Shown here: positions 11,570 through 57,030 of the stretch, piece by piece
How the letters are laid out: each line of letters opens with the position of its first letter
How positions within the stretch are numbered: the stretch's first letter is position 1
From: Macrotis lagotis
Taxonomy: Eukaryota; Chordata; Mammalia; Peramelemorphia; Peramelidae
Length of the DNA stretch: 64,000 nucleotides
Assembly (NCBI RefSeq): GCF_037893015.1
Contig: NC_133658.1
Span: 425,287,890 to 425,351,889, forward strand
Reading direction: 5' to 3'
The notes under the pieces: generated by a model
What the model was told of the DNA's origin: nothing
The model's input: only the letters and a program-made list of their open reading frames with translations
Database searches by the model: none
Position numbers and translations under genes: made by a program

Positions 11570-12570
11570 AATCATACAAACATTTATTAAGTGCCTACTG
11601 TGAGAAAAACATTAAAGTAGTCACTGCAGAAGTTCCAAAGTTTAGATAAGACATAGTCCCTGCCCTCATGGAGCTTACAGACTAGTAAGTCATATATTAC
11701 ATTATCTACTATATGCAAAACACTAGGGGGTAACACAATTTAGATAAGATACTGTCCCTGTCATCCAAGAAATTACTATTAGAAAAATAAGACTTCAACA
11801 CAAATACATTAGGGTCACAATACAAAGTGTTGCATTGTTTACCAAAATCAACAGGTTGTAGGTAGTGGCATGTAGAGCAGTTTTAAAAGGGAAGGAAAAA
11901 AGCATTCTGGGTATATATGTGCATATAAGGGGAATCAACTGGTCCAGTTAGTTTAGCATTAAGTGTGCAAAGGAAAGAAATGAGACATCTGGAATTGTGG
12001 GAGGGCACATTGCAGACAGCAGAGTGGCTTGAAAGTCAGTCCAAAATTTAAAACTTCACTAGATAGGAAATAGAAATTCAATGAAGATTTTTGAGAAAAG
12101 TAAAACCAAAGCTAAATCTATATTATGAGATTCTTTGGCAGTGGTGTAGAGGATTGGGGAAGATTAAATGAGAAGAGTTTGTATTAATGTGAGAAATTGA
12201 AGAAGGAAAAGAAATGAGAGATGCTGTAGAAATGGAAGCAACAAGAGCTGGTTACTAATTGAATGAAAGGTGAAGGATCCAGTTATGAACACTCAGAGGA
12301 CAGAATGAATGATTATGCCACTGACAGAAATAGTGAAATTTGAAGAGTAGGTTTAAAAGGAAAAAAAAAATACAATTAAGCTAAGTTTTAGATATGACTA
12401 AACAGAGGTGCCAAATGGACATTTAGGAGAAGAGGTCTTGGAAGGCAGCTGAAGATGACTGTCTGGAGCTCTGATCTGGAGATAAAGTTTGAGAGTCATC
12501 TGCATAATGGTGGTAGTTGAAGCCTTGGGAGTCAATGAACTTGTCAAAGGAGAGTAAGAAAGAAACATCA
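11570..12570 (-). mobile_element. L2 LINE fragment, antisense, long
   Basis: Starts with 'aaacatttattaagtgccta' and 'gtccctgccctcatggagct' (reverse of the L2 end). It continues with diverged antisense L2 to about 12570. Confidence 0.55.
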
Positions 12571-12823
12571 GATCATTCATCTTAGCCTACAAAAGAAACA
12601 TATACATACATATCCTGGTTGGCTCTAACTTTGCAACTTACCTTTTTCCTGCTATGTGAGCTCCTTTTGTAATATAGAATATAAAAATATTTTCCACAAG
12701 ACCTACAGGTCAAGGACTTCTTTGTGCAAGACTCCAGAAAGTTGCTTTTATGGGTAGAGATAAAACATTCCAGACTCACTGGGACAATATTAATCCATGG
12801 CAGTCTGTTAATTATGACAAGGT

Positions 12824-12958
12824 AAAGTTACCAGCCCCTGGAGTCAGGAGGACCTGAATTCAAATGTGGCCTCAGACAGGTAATAATTACCTACCTGTGA
12901 GACTTTTTCAAGCAAGTCATTTAACCCCACTGCTTTGCAAAAAAACAAAACTAAAATA
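12824..12958 (+). mobile_element. WSINE1-like SINE, head missing
   Basis: From accagcccctggagtcagga to an A-rich tail. Imperfect flanking match aattatgacaa / aattatggtaa. Confidence 0.78.
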
Positions 12959-13741
12959 AATTATGGTAACAACACAAGAAATCCAGTGGAATAGTAAAAA
13001 TTTTATTTTGTCTTTAAATGGGGAGAGAGGGTTGATCTATATTATTGCCATCTGGCCTCCTTAAATTTAAGGACTATTTTAGTACAAACTTAGGAACTCA
13101 GTTAACTTGGTTAACAATCTGTTGTCAAACTCATCTCTCTATCCCGAGGAAGTCTGAAGCAAACAAATTGGAACTGAACTGCCAAACTATTCAAGAGTTA
13201 TTTCTTATCCAAGTATATTTTATTTGAGCAGCAAGGTTCAGGGCCAAAGAAAACTGTCTTATCCTCAAGTTTAAGAAGCCCAATGACATTATCCAAAAAG
13301 GAGTACTACTCCAATGAAAAGATAAAAAAATAAATTTCCATTTGTAAACTGGTATAGAATTAACACCATAGATCTAGAGGTAGATCAAAAGTCAACTAGT
13401 CCAATGCCCTCACAGATTGCAAAGAAAAACTACATCAAAATGCTAATTTGCAACAGGTTTAAATGCCTATCAAATACCTTTACATGAAAATACCTTATTT
13501 TTCCCTGAGTATATGAATTAGTGACAAGAGTTGGTAGCTTAGAACTTACTATGGGATGAGGCAATTTATATATGTTCTCTGCATAACAGAAGAGTGATTT
13601 CAAAAAAACCCTGGAAAAACTCAGTTGATGTTAAAAATGATAAAATAGTAAAATGCAAACAGCTATCCTGTTTAATCATTTATGGTCATAAGGATGGAGG
13701 CAATCAACTTTTTTGGCTGCATTCCATTCATATTCACTTTT

Positions 13742-13950
13742 CAGCAAGGTAGCTAGATAAGGAAGCAACAAGAATGCTGGACTTATGTCAGGAAGACCTG
13801 AATTCAAGTACAGCCTCAAATACTTACTCTGTGTGACTGGATATGTCAGTAATCCTCAATCAGTGTCCTCAGTTTCCTTATCTATAAAATGAGTGTTAAC
13901 ACCTCACAGTATTATGAGAATCAACTGAAATAATATATGTAAAAGGCTAG
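13742..13950 (+). mobile_element. CORE-SINE (MIR/THER type)
   Basis: A tRNA-like head (ggtagctagataaggaagca) is followed by the CORE with 'cagtttccttatctataaaa' and 'tattatgagaatcaactgaa'. Confidence 0.65.
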
Positions 13951-15124
13951 TTAATATTATTTCTAGTAATGAAAATTATTTTCTCCTGAGCATCTAATTA
14001 CCTTTAGGCTCAAAGTGTTGATAATATTGCTTCCATATTAATGAACAACTTAATCTTATCTTAGATTTTACCTCCCAGTAAAATATTTTCATTTGATAAA
14101 TGTTTGATATAACTACAAAAGCGTTTTATTTCCTTAATATCAGTGATACACCTTCACAGGATTGCTTTTCCAGGATACATGAATATACATGTGCTCTTTT
14201 CAAATTGAGTTCAAGGGCATTCATGCTAAAAATACTGATAATCAATGCTGCATCATGACTTCTTTATTCTTTTATTCCACCACTCGTAACTGCACCAGGA
14301 AGTTATTCTTTTGCTATGATTTCAATTTGAGCTCTATCTTCTCAGATTTTTTTCAATGTCATAGGTGTAAAGCATTACACATAAACTCAGGGGAATCTTC
14401 CAAAGGGTCTTTTGGTCTTATGGAATTTTGACCTTATTATAAGCACAGAATTTTGAATTCCTACATTTGCCCCTGAAGAATGGCAGTTTCCCCCTGTTTA
14501 ATTGTCAATATTGTGAACATGAGCAAAAATGTTAATAAATCATAACTCATAACGATTAAAATAGCCTTAAACAAGCTTCTCAACTATGTTTAACGAGATA
14601 TTCTATCACATAGAATCCTTTACTCAGAATGATTTTGCTAAGGCACTTGGAAACACACACACAGACAATAGTAAAATACAATACGGCAACAAGTTCCAGT
14701 GAATGTATATAGTACATGAATATTTTTAACATACTTTTCTAAAGTTGCCACCTGCCATTATGTCGTTTGCCCCATTGGGTTGCCTTCCTCTACATTTACT
14801 AGTTAAACTTAATTACTGCCTAGAAAATACTACCATGGGGACCATGCTCCCCACTATGCTTTTCTAATGGTTTTTAAATTAGAAAATATTCAAAACAAAG
14901 TAAGATACTTCATAATTACTTGTTTAGCACAAGAATGATCTAGTTTACAATCAGCAATCTAAATTATTTGGCTTAAGTCATCCAAAATTGTTGTTTACTT
15001 TGCAGACCAGACACTATTATATACAAGAGTAAAGATGTCTGAGATCTACTACTTCTAAGTGAACTGTTTGCAAAAAATGGATTGAACTCAGCCATGTCTC
15101 TCAAAGCCTAAAAAGTTCCAGTTA

Positions 15125-15295
15125 AGGATAGCTAAGGGGCACAACGGAGAGAGCACTGGACTTGGGAGTCAGGAATAACAGTTATTAGCTGTGTGACACT
15201 GAGGCAGCTCACTAAGCTTCTTTTCTCATCGGTAAAATGAAGACAATGATAGCACCTAACTGACAGGGTTGTTTTGAGAATTTAATAAGCAGACA
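15125..15295 (+). mobile_element. CORE-SINE (MIR/THER type)
   Basis: 'gagcactggacttgggagtc', 'agctgtgtgacactgaggca' and 'agggttgttttgagaattta' in order. Confidence 0.7.
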
Positions 15296-15390
15296 TTAAT
15301 AATGTTCTTCTAATTTAAGTCTTATTATATTTACTTGAATGAGAACTAAAACCTCTTCGTGGTGGTTCCTGAATGACAATTTTGATTAAT

Positions 15391-15548
15391 AATCATTATT
15401 ATTATTAGGTTTTTACAAGGCAAATTGGGGTTAAGTGGCTTGCCCAAGGTCACACAGCTAGGTAATTAAGTGTGTGAGGCCACATTTGAACTCGGGTCCT
15501 CCTGACTCCAGGGCCAGTGCTTTATCCACTTCACCACCTAGCCGCCCC
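15391..15548 (-). mobile_element. WSINE1-like SINE with target duplication
   Basis: Flanked by aattttgattaat at 15378-15390 and 15549-15561, an exact 13-bp duplication. Confidence 0.92.
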
Positions 15549-15654
15549 AATTTTGATTAATCAAATGTCATTACAACACAGTTAAAGACCTTTCTATACT
15601 GCAAATGAAATTTCGGCTAGGCAAGATAATCCAGAGACCAAAATCAGAGAACTA

Positions 15655-15790
15655 GAGATTTAAAGCTCAAAGGGATTTAGGAGGGTCATCTAATCCAATT
15701 CTTTATTTTAAAAATGAGAAACTAAGACACAGAAAGGCTCAAAGATCATATAATGTTTGTTGACATCAGGGTGGTCATACCAAGATAAGT
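15655..15790 (-). mobile_element. MIR-type SINE fragment
   Basis: 'catctaatccaattctttat' and 'aaatgagaaactaagacaca' order matches antisense MIR. Confidence 0.6.
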
Positions 15791-15807
15791 ACATGAATTA
15801 GATTTGT

Positions 15808-16025
15808 GTGAGTGTGCTGTGCTAAGTCACCAGCCTTACTTTTCTCTTCTAGAGCCATCTGGGTCCAGTGACCAGATGTGAATCAGGAAAACTGGAGATG
15901 GTTCTGGTGAGAAGCAATCAGGCTTAAAGTGACTTGCCCAAGGTCACACAGCTAGTAAACGTCTGAGGTTGGCTTTGAACTCTGGTCCTCCTGAGGCCAG
16001 TGCCCTACCCACTGCACCAGCTAGC
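15808..16025 (-). mobile_element. Mar1-type CORE-SINE
   Basis: 'gagccatctgggtccagtga' tail through 'gtgacttgcccaaggtcaca' to 'ctgcaccagctagctg' head. Confidence 0.8.
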
Positions 16026-17696
16026 TGAGTGAGAGGTGGATAGAGCAAAGAGTCAAACTCAGTTCTTTTTATTAAAAATTCAGTGTTCTTTCTGCTGTAG
16101 CACATTATGATCAGTAAAATTTATCCTACAAGAGGTGAATGTGTCTTGCTCCTATAGACCTGGTTGATTTTTTTGAGTGATACCCTTTCTTTATAATCAA
16201 ATAGTAAGTTTTCAATCATTTTAAACTACTCTTTGGACCTTTTTTCTTTTCTACTATTCACTTTAAAAAGTCCTCTTCGTTTCTAAAAGCCTTTTAACAA
16301 AACCAAAGCTATTATTAGACAAATCATTATTGTCTTCAAATGCTTTTATCACTACGAAATTCTTTTGCCTATTAATTTTGTATCAGTTGTTAGGCTCATC
16401 TTAGTTATTACCTATGTCATTGGCTCAGCAGTGACTCTGCAAAAATTAACATTTTACCTAAAATCATTTAACTACTCTAGGTCTGTTTCCTCATCTAAAA
16501 ATGAAGGAAGTTAAGATCTCTGAATTTTCTTTTCCACGTCTTTGATTACTAGCTTTATTTTATTTCAATGCTTTTGTTCTCTCCTTTCATTCGTGTAATG
16601 AGCAACAGCTGCACTGCCCCCCTTAGAAGATGCTTCAATTAAGGTCGCAAAAGACCCCCCCAGACCTAGTGGCCAACCCAGTGGTGACTGACAGACCTCT
16701 CCAAACTCGGGCTATTTCCTGAGGGCCTGGCCAAACGGCCGAAGCTATATTGGGAAAAATTAAGGCACAGTTTTCAGGAACCCAGTAGCCTGCTTACATC
16801 TGGCAGCACGAAAGGGGCACTTAGTGGAACATGTTTATGGTTGGGAGCAGAAATAAAAAATAGCGTATTGCCCAGAACTAATTCACCAGGATTCTCAACT
16901 TACAGATTTTAGAAATGCAGAGGATTTTAAATAACCGTAAAATACAATCTCTTTGCTTTATAGAGCAGGAAGCAGCTGTCAAGATGGGTTCATAAACTAG
17001 CGCCAGGTCCCATCAGAGTGAAGGGGGAGAGCCTGGACTCTGGTTCTGAGCCTCCACGGCTGTTAAGCAGGGGAGTTCCGGAGCTCTCCACCAAACACCC
17101 GTGCCCAAATACCACAAGGGCGTCCCCCGGGGGCAGGCTCTTGCACATGGCCACTCCGTCCCCCGGGCACTCCCTGTCCGCCTCGGCCTCGGGGGCTCCC
17201 GGCAGAACCCGAGCTCGGCCAAGCCCACCAAGGCGAGGACTAACTTTTCCTCGGCTGCTCTTCTCCCCCCTCTCCCCACCCCCCCAAAGCCCGCCAGGGG
17301 CCGCGGGGACGGGCGCCCCGGCGGCCCATCTCCGCCCGGTCCACCCTCCGGCCTCCCGGCTCCGCGGGGCCGCCTAGTCACCCGCCTCTTGCCATTTTCC
17401 ACCGGGCCTTCCTTCCCGCCGCCTCCAGAGCCCCAGCCCCGACAACTCCCGCCAAACCTTGCCCGGGCCCACATCGAAGGCGGCGGAGGGGGAGTGGCGA
17501 GCGCCGCGTCCCCGGCTGACGGCTCCCGGGAGGGCGGGAGGGCGGCGGGCGGTGCGGGCCAACACGCCGGTAACCGAGCGCAGCCCGGGAGCCCGAGGCC
17601 GCGCAGACCCGGGCGGTTCCGACCGTTGGGGGTGGGGGGGAGAGAAGGGAGGGGGGGGGACGGCGCGAGGAAAAGGAGGCGGCGACGGCGACGCGC

Positions 17697-17704
17697 TGAC
17701 GTCA
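17697..17704. promoter_or_regulatory. CRE (TGACGTCA), CREB/ATF site
   Basis: Perfect palindromic cAMP response element inside the CpG island, about 190 bases upstream of the likely start region. A CCAAT box (17743-17747) and a GC box (17766-17776) follow downstream. Binding is inferred from the motif only. Confidence 0.65.
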
Positions 17705-17742
17705 CGCGCGGGAGGAGGCGGGGTGAGCTCCCACCACCTCCC

Positions 17743-17747
17743 CCAAT
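17743..17747 (+). promoter_or_regulatory. CCAAT box
   Basis: CCAAT within ccccaatccg, between the CRE and the GC box and about 145 bases upstream of the TCTCGCGAG element. This spacing is usual for NF-Y sites in TATA-less promoters. Confidence 0.4.
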
Positions 17748-17765
17748 CCGAGCGCGGCTGGGCGA

Positions 17766-17776
17766 GGGGGGCGGGG
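17766..17776 (+). promoter_or_regulatory. GC box (Sp1/KLF type)
   Basis: GGGGGCGGGGC. Sp1-type sites are known in the human YY1 promoter, which is also TATA-less. Other, weaker GC-rich matches occur nearby. Confidence 0.5.
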
Positions 17777-17859
17777 CCGACATCGCGGCAGCCTGTCACA
17801 GCAAACGGCGAGGTCGGTTGGGGGGAGGGAGGAGCCCGCGGGAGTGAGCGAGACTCGCG

Positions 17860-51017
<33,158 letters not shown>

Positions 51018-51930
51018 AAAGAAGAGGGAAGAATGTTCTCGAACTCGAGAAGCATCTTAGAGGAGTATGATTGGAAATAAATATGCCTCTCCTTTGTATA
51101 TTGTTTCTAGGAAAGAATTTTTAAAAAAAAAATTGAATCCTACACACCTAAAGGACATGTTTTGATAAAGTAGTAAAAATAAAAACAAAAAAAATAAAAC
51201 AAAAAAATAAAACAAAAAAAAACCTTTTAAGATGACGTTGCTAAGATGCTCTATCTTGCTCTGTAGCCCAGTTTCAAGAACATGGTGTTTTGTAAAGTGC
51301 AGCCCCCAGTAGGAGGCTAATTCATGAACTTGCATCAAAAAGACAATTCTTTATACGACAGTGCTAAAAAATGGACTTCTTTTCACATTCTTATAAATAT
51401 GAAGCTCACCTGTTGCTTACAATTTTTTTAATTTTGTATTTTCCAAGTGTGCATATTGTACACTTCTTGGGGATATGCTTAGTAATGCTATGTGTGATTT
51501 TTTCCGGAGGTTGATAACTTTGCTTGCAGTAGATTTTCTTTAAAAGAATGGGCAGTTACATGCATACTTCAAAAGTATTTTCCTGTAAAAAAAAAGTTAT
51601 ATAGGTTTTGTTTGCTATCTTAATTTTGGTTGTATTCTTTGATGTTAACACATTTTGTATAATTGTATCGTATAGCTGTATTGAAATCATGTAGTATCAG
51701 ATATTAGATGTGATTTAATAGTGTTAATCAATTTAAACCCATTTTAGTCACTTTTTTTGGAAAAATACTGCCAGATGCCGATGTTCCGTGTAATTTCTCT
51801 ATGCCTGTTCAGTTACAGAAAGTGGTGCTCAGTTGTAGAATATATTGTACAGGCATTGACTTTTTATTAACACCCAGTATGTACATCCCATGTAATAGAA
51901 AGGGCAACAATAAAATAGTGGTCCTAAAGA
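51018..51930 (+). other. YY1: YY1 proximal 3' UTR
   Basis: Follows the TGA and closely resembles the human YY1 3' UTR in many blocks, for example around 51076-51120, 51370-51450 and 51600-51760. An A-rich tract at about 51175-51222 looks expanded. The end is set by the AATAAA at 51909 and is approximate. Confidence 0.85.
51909..51914 (+). terminator. Poly(A) signal AATAAA (main candidate)
   Basis: AATAAA in caacaataaaatag, the context seen at the end of the classical human YY1 mRNA. A T-rich, GT-containing downstream element lies at about 51965-51983. Confidence 0.75.
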
Positions 51931-52022
51931 AAGAAATGGCAGAAAATGATCTGTAAGCACAGTCTTATTTTTTTTTGTTGTCCAGAATAATAATTCTTGA
52001 GCCTCCCAGAAATTAGAAGCTA

Positions 52023-52028
52023 AATAAA
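52023..52028 (+). terminator. Secondary poly(A) signal candidate
   Basis: AATAAA in ctaaataaagc, 114 bases beyond the main signal, followed by a T-rich stretch. Use is uncertain. Confidence 0.3.
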
Positions 52029-53069
52029 GCTACTCAAGTTTCCTTTACTTTTGCATTCAGTTACAGTGATTTGTGATGAAAGCGGTGCCCGAAAATTTAC
52101 AGACCATTGTATATTTAAGATCTGCCTAAAATCAGAATAGGTAATGGACATCCTGGATTAGGGATACTTGAGAACTCCTCAGTTCAGGATGGCTGAATTG
52201 TCGTTGGTGATGCATTTGTTCTTTCAGCACCTACCCCTGCCATGGCAAAGCCACTCAATGAAGCTGTGTTGACAGTGACGGTCTTTATGTGCTTTGTTGA
52301 GGTAAGATGTTCCCAGTGGCACTTTTGGGGCTACAGGGTGGGGGGTGGGGGAGGCAGTGCATAGAAGAGATTGGGTTACTCATTACTCCAGTGAGGTGGT
52401 ATATCTAAACCTTTATTTACAGTCTTGAAGTTGCCTTTAAGGTCATCAGTGAGCCTTTGAGCCTTCCCCTTAATGTGTTTGTTTCTCCTATAAAGGAATG
52501 GGCTATTTCTAAGCCTTTGTTCCTCTCTCCAGTAGAATCTTTCAATGCTAGTTTCCCCATTGGTACCAGTCAAAGAGTCACTGAAGAGCTGGTAACTTGC
52601 ATGCTTCCACATAGACAGTGAGTGCAATTTTGCAAGGTGACTATCATTAGACTGTTACAAAATTGTACTCAGGGAATATTTTACCTCTCATGTTGTAGGT
52701 ATGGTTATAATCTCGGAATTTTTATTCAAGGAATAAATTAAGTATCAGACACATTGAAAATATTTTTACAAACTGCCACAATACAGTAAATTCCTTATCC
52801 AAACAGCCAGATGCTTTTTTCTATGTCAGTGCTTTTATGAGAGACTGAAACAAGTAAAGTAGCTGTTATCAGTGATTTCTTTCTTGAAAAATAATTTTTA
52901 GGCTATATCAGGGTTAATTGACTCAGTCCATCTATCCCTTCTAAACTTTCTACATGTATTGTCCCATACAATAATCATCACTTAGACATTCGCAGGGCCT
53001 CAGGGTCATCATAAGTGCCTTCTGAATTGTTAAGAAAGATTAGGTTGATTTTTAGTATTTAGGTATGAT

Positions 53070-53091
53070 ATATATATATATATATATATAT
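53070..53091. repeat. (TA)n microsatellite
   Basis: Eleven TA units. Confidence 0.9.
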
Positions 53092-53274
53092 GAAATAACT
53101 GGACTAAATGGATTTAATTATGTACTTAACATTTTGCTTCATTTACAATCATTAATTGATCTAAGCCTGCTGTCATACTTAATTTGGTGGTCATTTAAAC
53201 AGTAGTGATTGTCATATGGTTAGGCCCTATAGGGTTCATGCTACCTAGATGATTAGTGAGAACTGGATAAGAAC

Positions 53275-53400
53275 ATTAGAAATCTATTCCAATCCACTTA
53301 TTTTACGGATAAGGAAATTGAGGCCCAAAGAGAAAAAGATTTCCCCAAGATCACATGGCAGATTTTCTCTTTACCTCTTAGGCTATTGTTCTCTCCACTT
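53275..53400 (-). mobile_element. MIR-type SINE
   Basis: 'aaggaaattgaggcccaaag' and 'ccccaagatcacatggcaga'. Confidence 0.65.
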
Positions 53401-55639
53401 TTGGGGAGAAGGATAAAAATCTCAAGCAGCTGTCTCTTGGATTACCTGTCCTATACCAGGTAAAAGTTTGCTATTCAGTTAATCATACCAGTGGGAAAAA
53501 CTTTTCTGTGAGTTCAGGGATGTATGTGCTGATTCTGGTTTTGTCCTATTGATAATATGACTGTTAAGGATATCACTTCCGCTTTCTGAGCTTGAGTTTC
53601 CCCATCTTTTAAGATAAGAGAGTTGGAATTTGGTGTTCCTTCCAGCTTTGTTCTTTGTTCCACAATCCTATTCCTCAGACTTTTGAGATACATAGGACTT
53701 TACTGTATTTGGCAGTGTGTGTAAGAAGTAAGCCCTTGGATGGATTTCTAACTTAAAACTGTGTGCTGGCACACATGATACTATGCTTTGATTAGACATG
53801 AGGCACAGAGTCCCAATTTATTAATGTAATATAAAATAGTTCATACTTTCTCTGATTGTCCTAAGGCTTATTTGTGTCTGTGTGAGGTCATCAGAATTCC
53901 AACTGAGCCACTAGTTACATTTTCCATTCATCAGTCCTGTAATACACTGATATCTCACTGACTGAGACCAGGTTGCAGAAAGGTTCACCTGGTAATTATA
54001 CTTATTGGAGCTCCTTGGAAAGGGGGGTCTAAGACAGGCCCATGTTTATAAAAAGCAAATCTCTAAAGGTAGACCTTTTTTTTCCTCTGTGCCTTGTTAA
54101 CCCCTGGGCATGTCTTGAATCCTCCTTTCCAACCCACCCTTCCTGTTCTTGTAGCCTCTTTTCACACTTATCTTGTCCATATGAAAAGTAAGGATTTTTG
54201 AGTTTTTTAGGAAGTTTCATATGGGGATTGGTAGAAATAATATACAACTTCTTTATAAAGGGATTACAGTAACAGTGATCAACACAGCCTTGAGAAAGTA
54301 GTAGTTCTTTATCTTTGTTGATCTTGAATTGTGTTGCTTATGTTTAAGATTTATAATTTGCTAAAAACATTAAAATTGCTAAAGGGCTTCTGACCATAGG
54401 TGTAAAGATTTAACTTAATTTAGAATATTGTCCCTTCATTTTTCTTATCTATAAGCAGATATAAATTTACATTTCATCAGATGTTTATATCCTTAAATTT
54501 CTGGTTAGTTTCTCCTTTTTGGACATTTGGGGGCGGGGGGAGTCTGTCCAGAGAATTAGCCTTTTACTGGATGATCTGACTCTAAAGATTGAGGAATTTA
54601 AGAAAATGATTAATCTGTAAATTGACCCTTTTGTAGAAGTTTATAAACTGGAATGATTAGTAGGGCCTATCTTTGTTCTTGCAAAAATATTAAATTACAA
54701 GCTGTTTCGAATGAAATGGCTATTATATTGGTCAACAAAGCCTGATTAGATAAGTACCTTTCTTTTTTCTTCCTAAATGCAATAAGTAAAAATTTGATTA
54801 GGAATTGATTTGTGTGCAAATGATTCTGCTAATGTTCTTTTTGAAAATACTTCTATAGAAATTCTTTAAACAGAATCTATACAGTATTCTGTGCATGTGA
54901 TAGAACAATTAGTAAAGCTGTGTCCCTGTCCTAAAAAAGCTTAGTTTATTGTGAGGAGTGACTGGGTATCCCATAAGACAAATTAAAATATGAAAAGTGC
55001 CTAAGTGGAAGATTAAGAGCTACTTTAAACTGTTCTCTGTTGTGTATTTTTTTTTCCCTTCCTACTAACTAGCTTGGTATTTTGTAGATCAGGTATAAGG
55101 TAATCTTCTACACAACATGCCCAAGTCTATGACATTCCAGGTATATTAGGATTTGGCAACTATTTCTTACTTCTTACTAAGTTTGAGAAATAATCACTTT
55201 GAATATATTTCTGAATCTATAATCTTTTATTGATCTGACTACTGCTACAGGCTTATTTCTTATATTTGCCTTGTATCCCTGGCTCCTAGGAAAGGTGTCA
55301 GTAGCTCTGTTTATATAATCTTTCTGAAAATTCCATCTCTGTTGACTCCCATGGAGAAAGTGATAAAGAAAAATGAAACTTGGAGGCCATGAGTAAAATA
55401 TTTAATAAGTGTCAAAAGAATTGAGCTACTTTTCTAAGAAGCCACTTAGACCTGGAAACCTTTCTCATGTAAAATAAGGTTTTCTTTCCTGGGTCAGGCA
55501 GCTTCAGACCAAGGAAAGGTTGCTGCATGCCTGTGTTTCCTGTCCAGACTGTTACAAAACCAAGAGTGATGCATAACCTAGACTGGCCAAAAGTTTTGAG
55601 TTTCCCTCTGCCAACACCTTCATGTCATAGGGAACTTAA

Positions 55640-56290
55640 AAAATATTCAGTAACTGTTAAAGCTCTGTGCTAGGTACTAGAGGGGATAGGCTGTAAGAGA
55701 AAAATGAAAGTGACATCTCAACCCCCATCTTTAATTATTGAAAGCTTTTTTTATACCATTCACTTTGGATTAATGGGACAAAAACTCCTCAAATAGATGA
55801 AAATAAAGAACAGAGAGGTGAAATATTTTTCCTACATTTCATGAGTAAAGAGCCTGGGATTTCAAACCAGATCCTCTTGACCCCAAATTTCTGCTCTCCA
55901 GTGTAGAGCTCCAACAGGAAACAACTCATAAACAAATATGCATTTCTATACAAAGTATGTATAGTATAGAAAAAAAAGCATTATAGGTACAAAGTACTTT
56001 TCTAGGGAGGATCATTTAGGGTTGGGGGCATAAAAGAATTCCTAGAGGAGACTTTGAACATTCCAACAGAAGGAAGGCTCTTGGAATGGTGAGGAAGCTC
56101 TACACAGTATTCAGAAGATGAGCACCCACAGTAAGGAGCAATGTGAAGGAGACTGGAGAGGTCAGAGGACTAATAGAGCCTAGGGCCTGTAGTGCTTGGC
56201 TGGGGTGTCCAAACCCTTATTGAGTGACAGGAAGCTATTTAAAGGGGTGACATGACTAGCTTTATACTTGAAGAAAATGGCAACAAGAAA
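55640..56290 (-). mobile_element. L2 LINE fragment, antisense
   Basis: 'gctctgtgctaggtactaga' start and 'gtgacaggaagctatttaaa' with 'ggggtgacatgactagc'. Confidence 0.5.
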
Positions 56291-56844
56291 AAGATGGTTG
56301 AGAGGACAAAGGATGGGCACACAAAAGTCCTGTGTTATAAATTTGAGGTAATCTTCCCCCCCAATATTAGGTGATGACCACAAAAAGTCATAATGAAAGC
56401 ACTATTAAGTCCTTGCTTTTGTCATTTTGCAGAGAATGGAGAAGGATGCACTAGATTCCGAAACTGCCTGACCCTGACCTTTCTTTTTTTCAAACAGGCC
56501 TAAGCTTAGCCTTTAAGGGTCTTTAATGCTAATGACCTCAAAGTGCACCAGGATTTCTTAGTCAAGGAATTCAGACAGCACGCCTCTGGCATGTAATACT
56601 TAATCAAAGGAGGCCAGGATTCAAAACCTCACTTAGCTACCCTGGCCTTATTTTTAAACCTGGATGTAGCAAGTTATTATTAAATTCTTAGGTTTCAATT
56701 TCATACATTTGTTCTCTAAATACATTATCCCTCAGGATAGGTAAAATAACATCTCTTTGAAAGGAAGATGTAAGTACCCACTAATGTCTCAAAACATCTG
56801 TGATCTCAGCCATGCATTAGCAAGTACTGTATCAAAAAGAGCAT

Positions 56845-57030
56845 GAACTCGGCTTGGGCTAAGAAGACTTGTGTTTGAATCCTAGTTTCACCATTTCATA
56901 GCTATGTCATCAGACAAACTTGCTTATTTGTAAAATGGGGGTGTTTGCACAACCTACCTCACAGGGTTGTTGTGAGGAAAGTGCTTTGTAAACCTTAAAG
57001 TGTAATGTAAATGAGTTGATATCCCTATGG
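56845..57030 (+). mobile_element. MIR-type SINE
   Basis: 'gtgtttgaatcctagtttca', 'acctcacagggttgttgtga' and 'aaagtgctttgtaaac'. Confidence 0.7.

Larger units (their letters stand above)
1..16949. other. Region upstream of YY1, repeat-rich, no gene seen
   Basis: AT-rich DNA made of SINE, LINE and simple repeats (listed separately) plus unassignable sequence. All open frames are short, lack family similarity and mostly run through repeats. Stretches without a recognised element, such as 3000-3800, 9200-10150 and 16050-16900, show nothing I can name. In human the nearest upstream gene, DEGS2, is far away, in line with an empty flank. Confidence 0.75.

Noticed and set aside
17013-17847. Long overlapping open frames on both strands upstream of YY1 (up to 256 codons)
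   Set aside because: They lie in the CpG island, are rich in Pro, Gly and Arg, overlap in several frames at once and match no family. Stop-poor GC-rich composition explains them.
51076-51081. AATAAA only 60 bases after the YY1 stop
   Set aside because: Conserved UTR sequence continues for more than 800 bases past it, and the human mRNA ends at the equivalent of 51909, so it is unlikely to be the main site.
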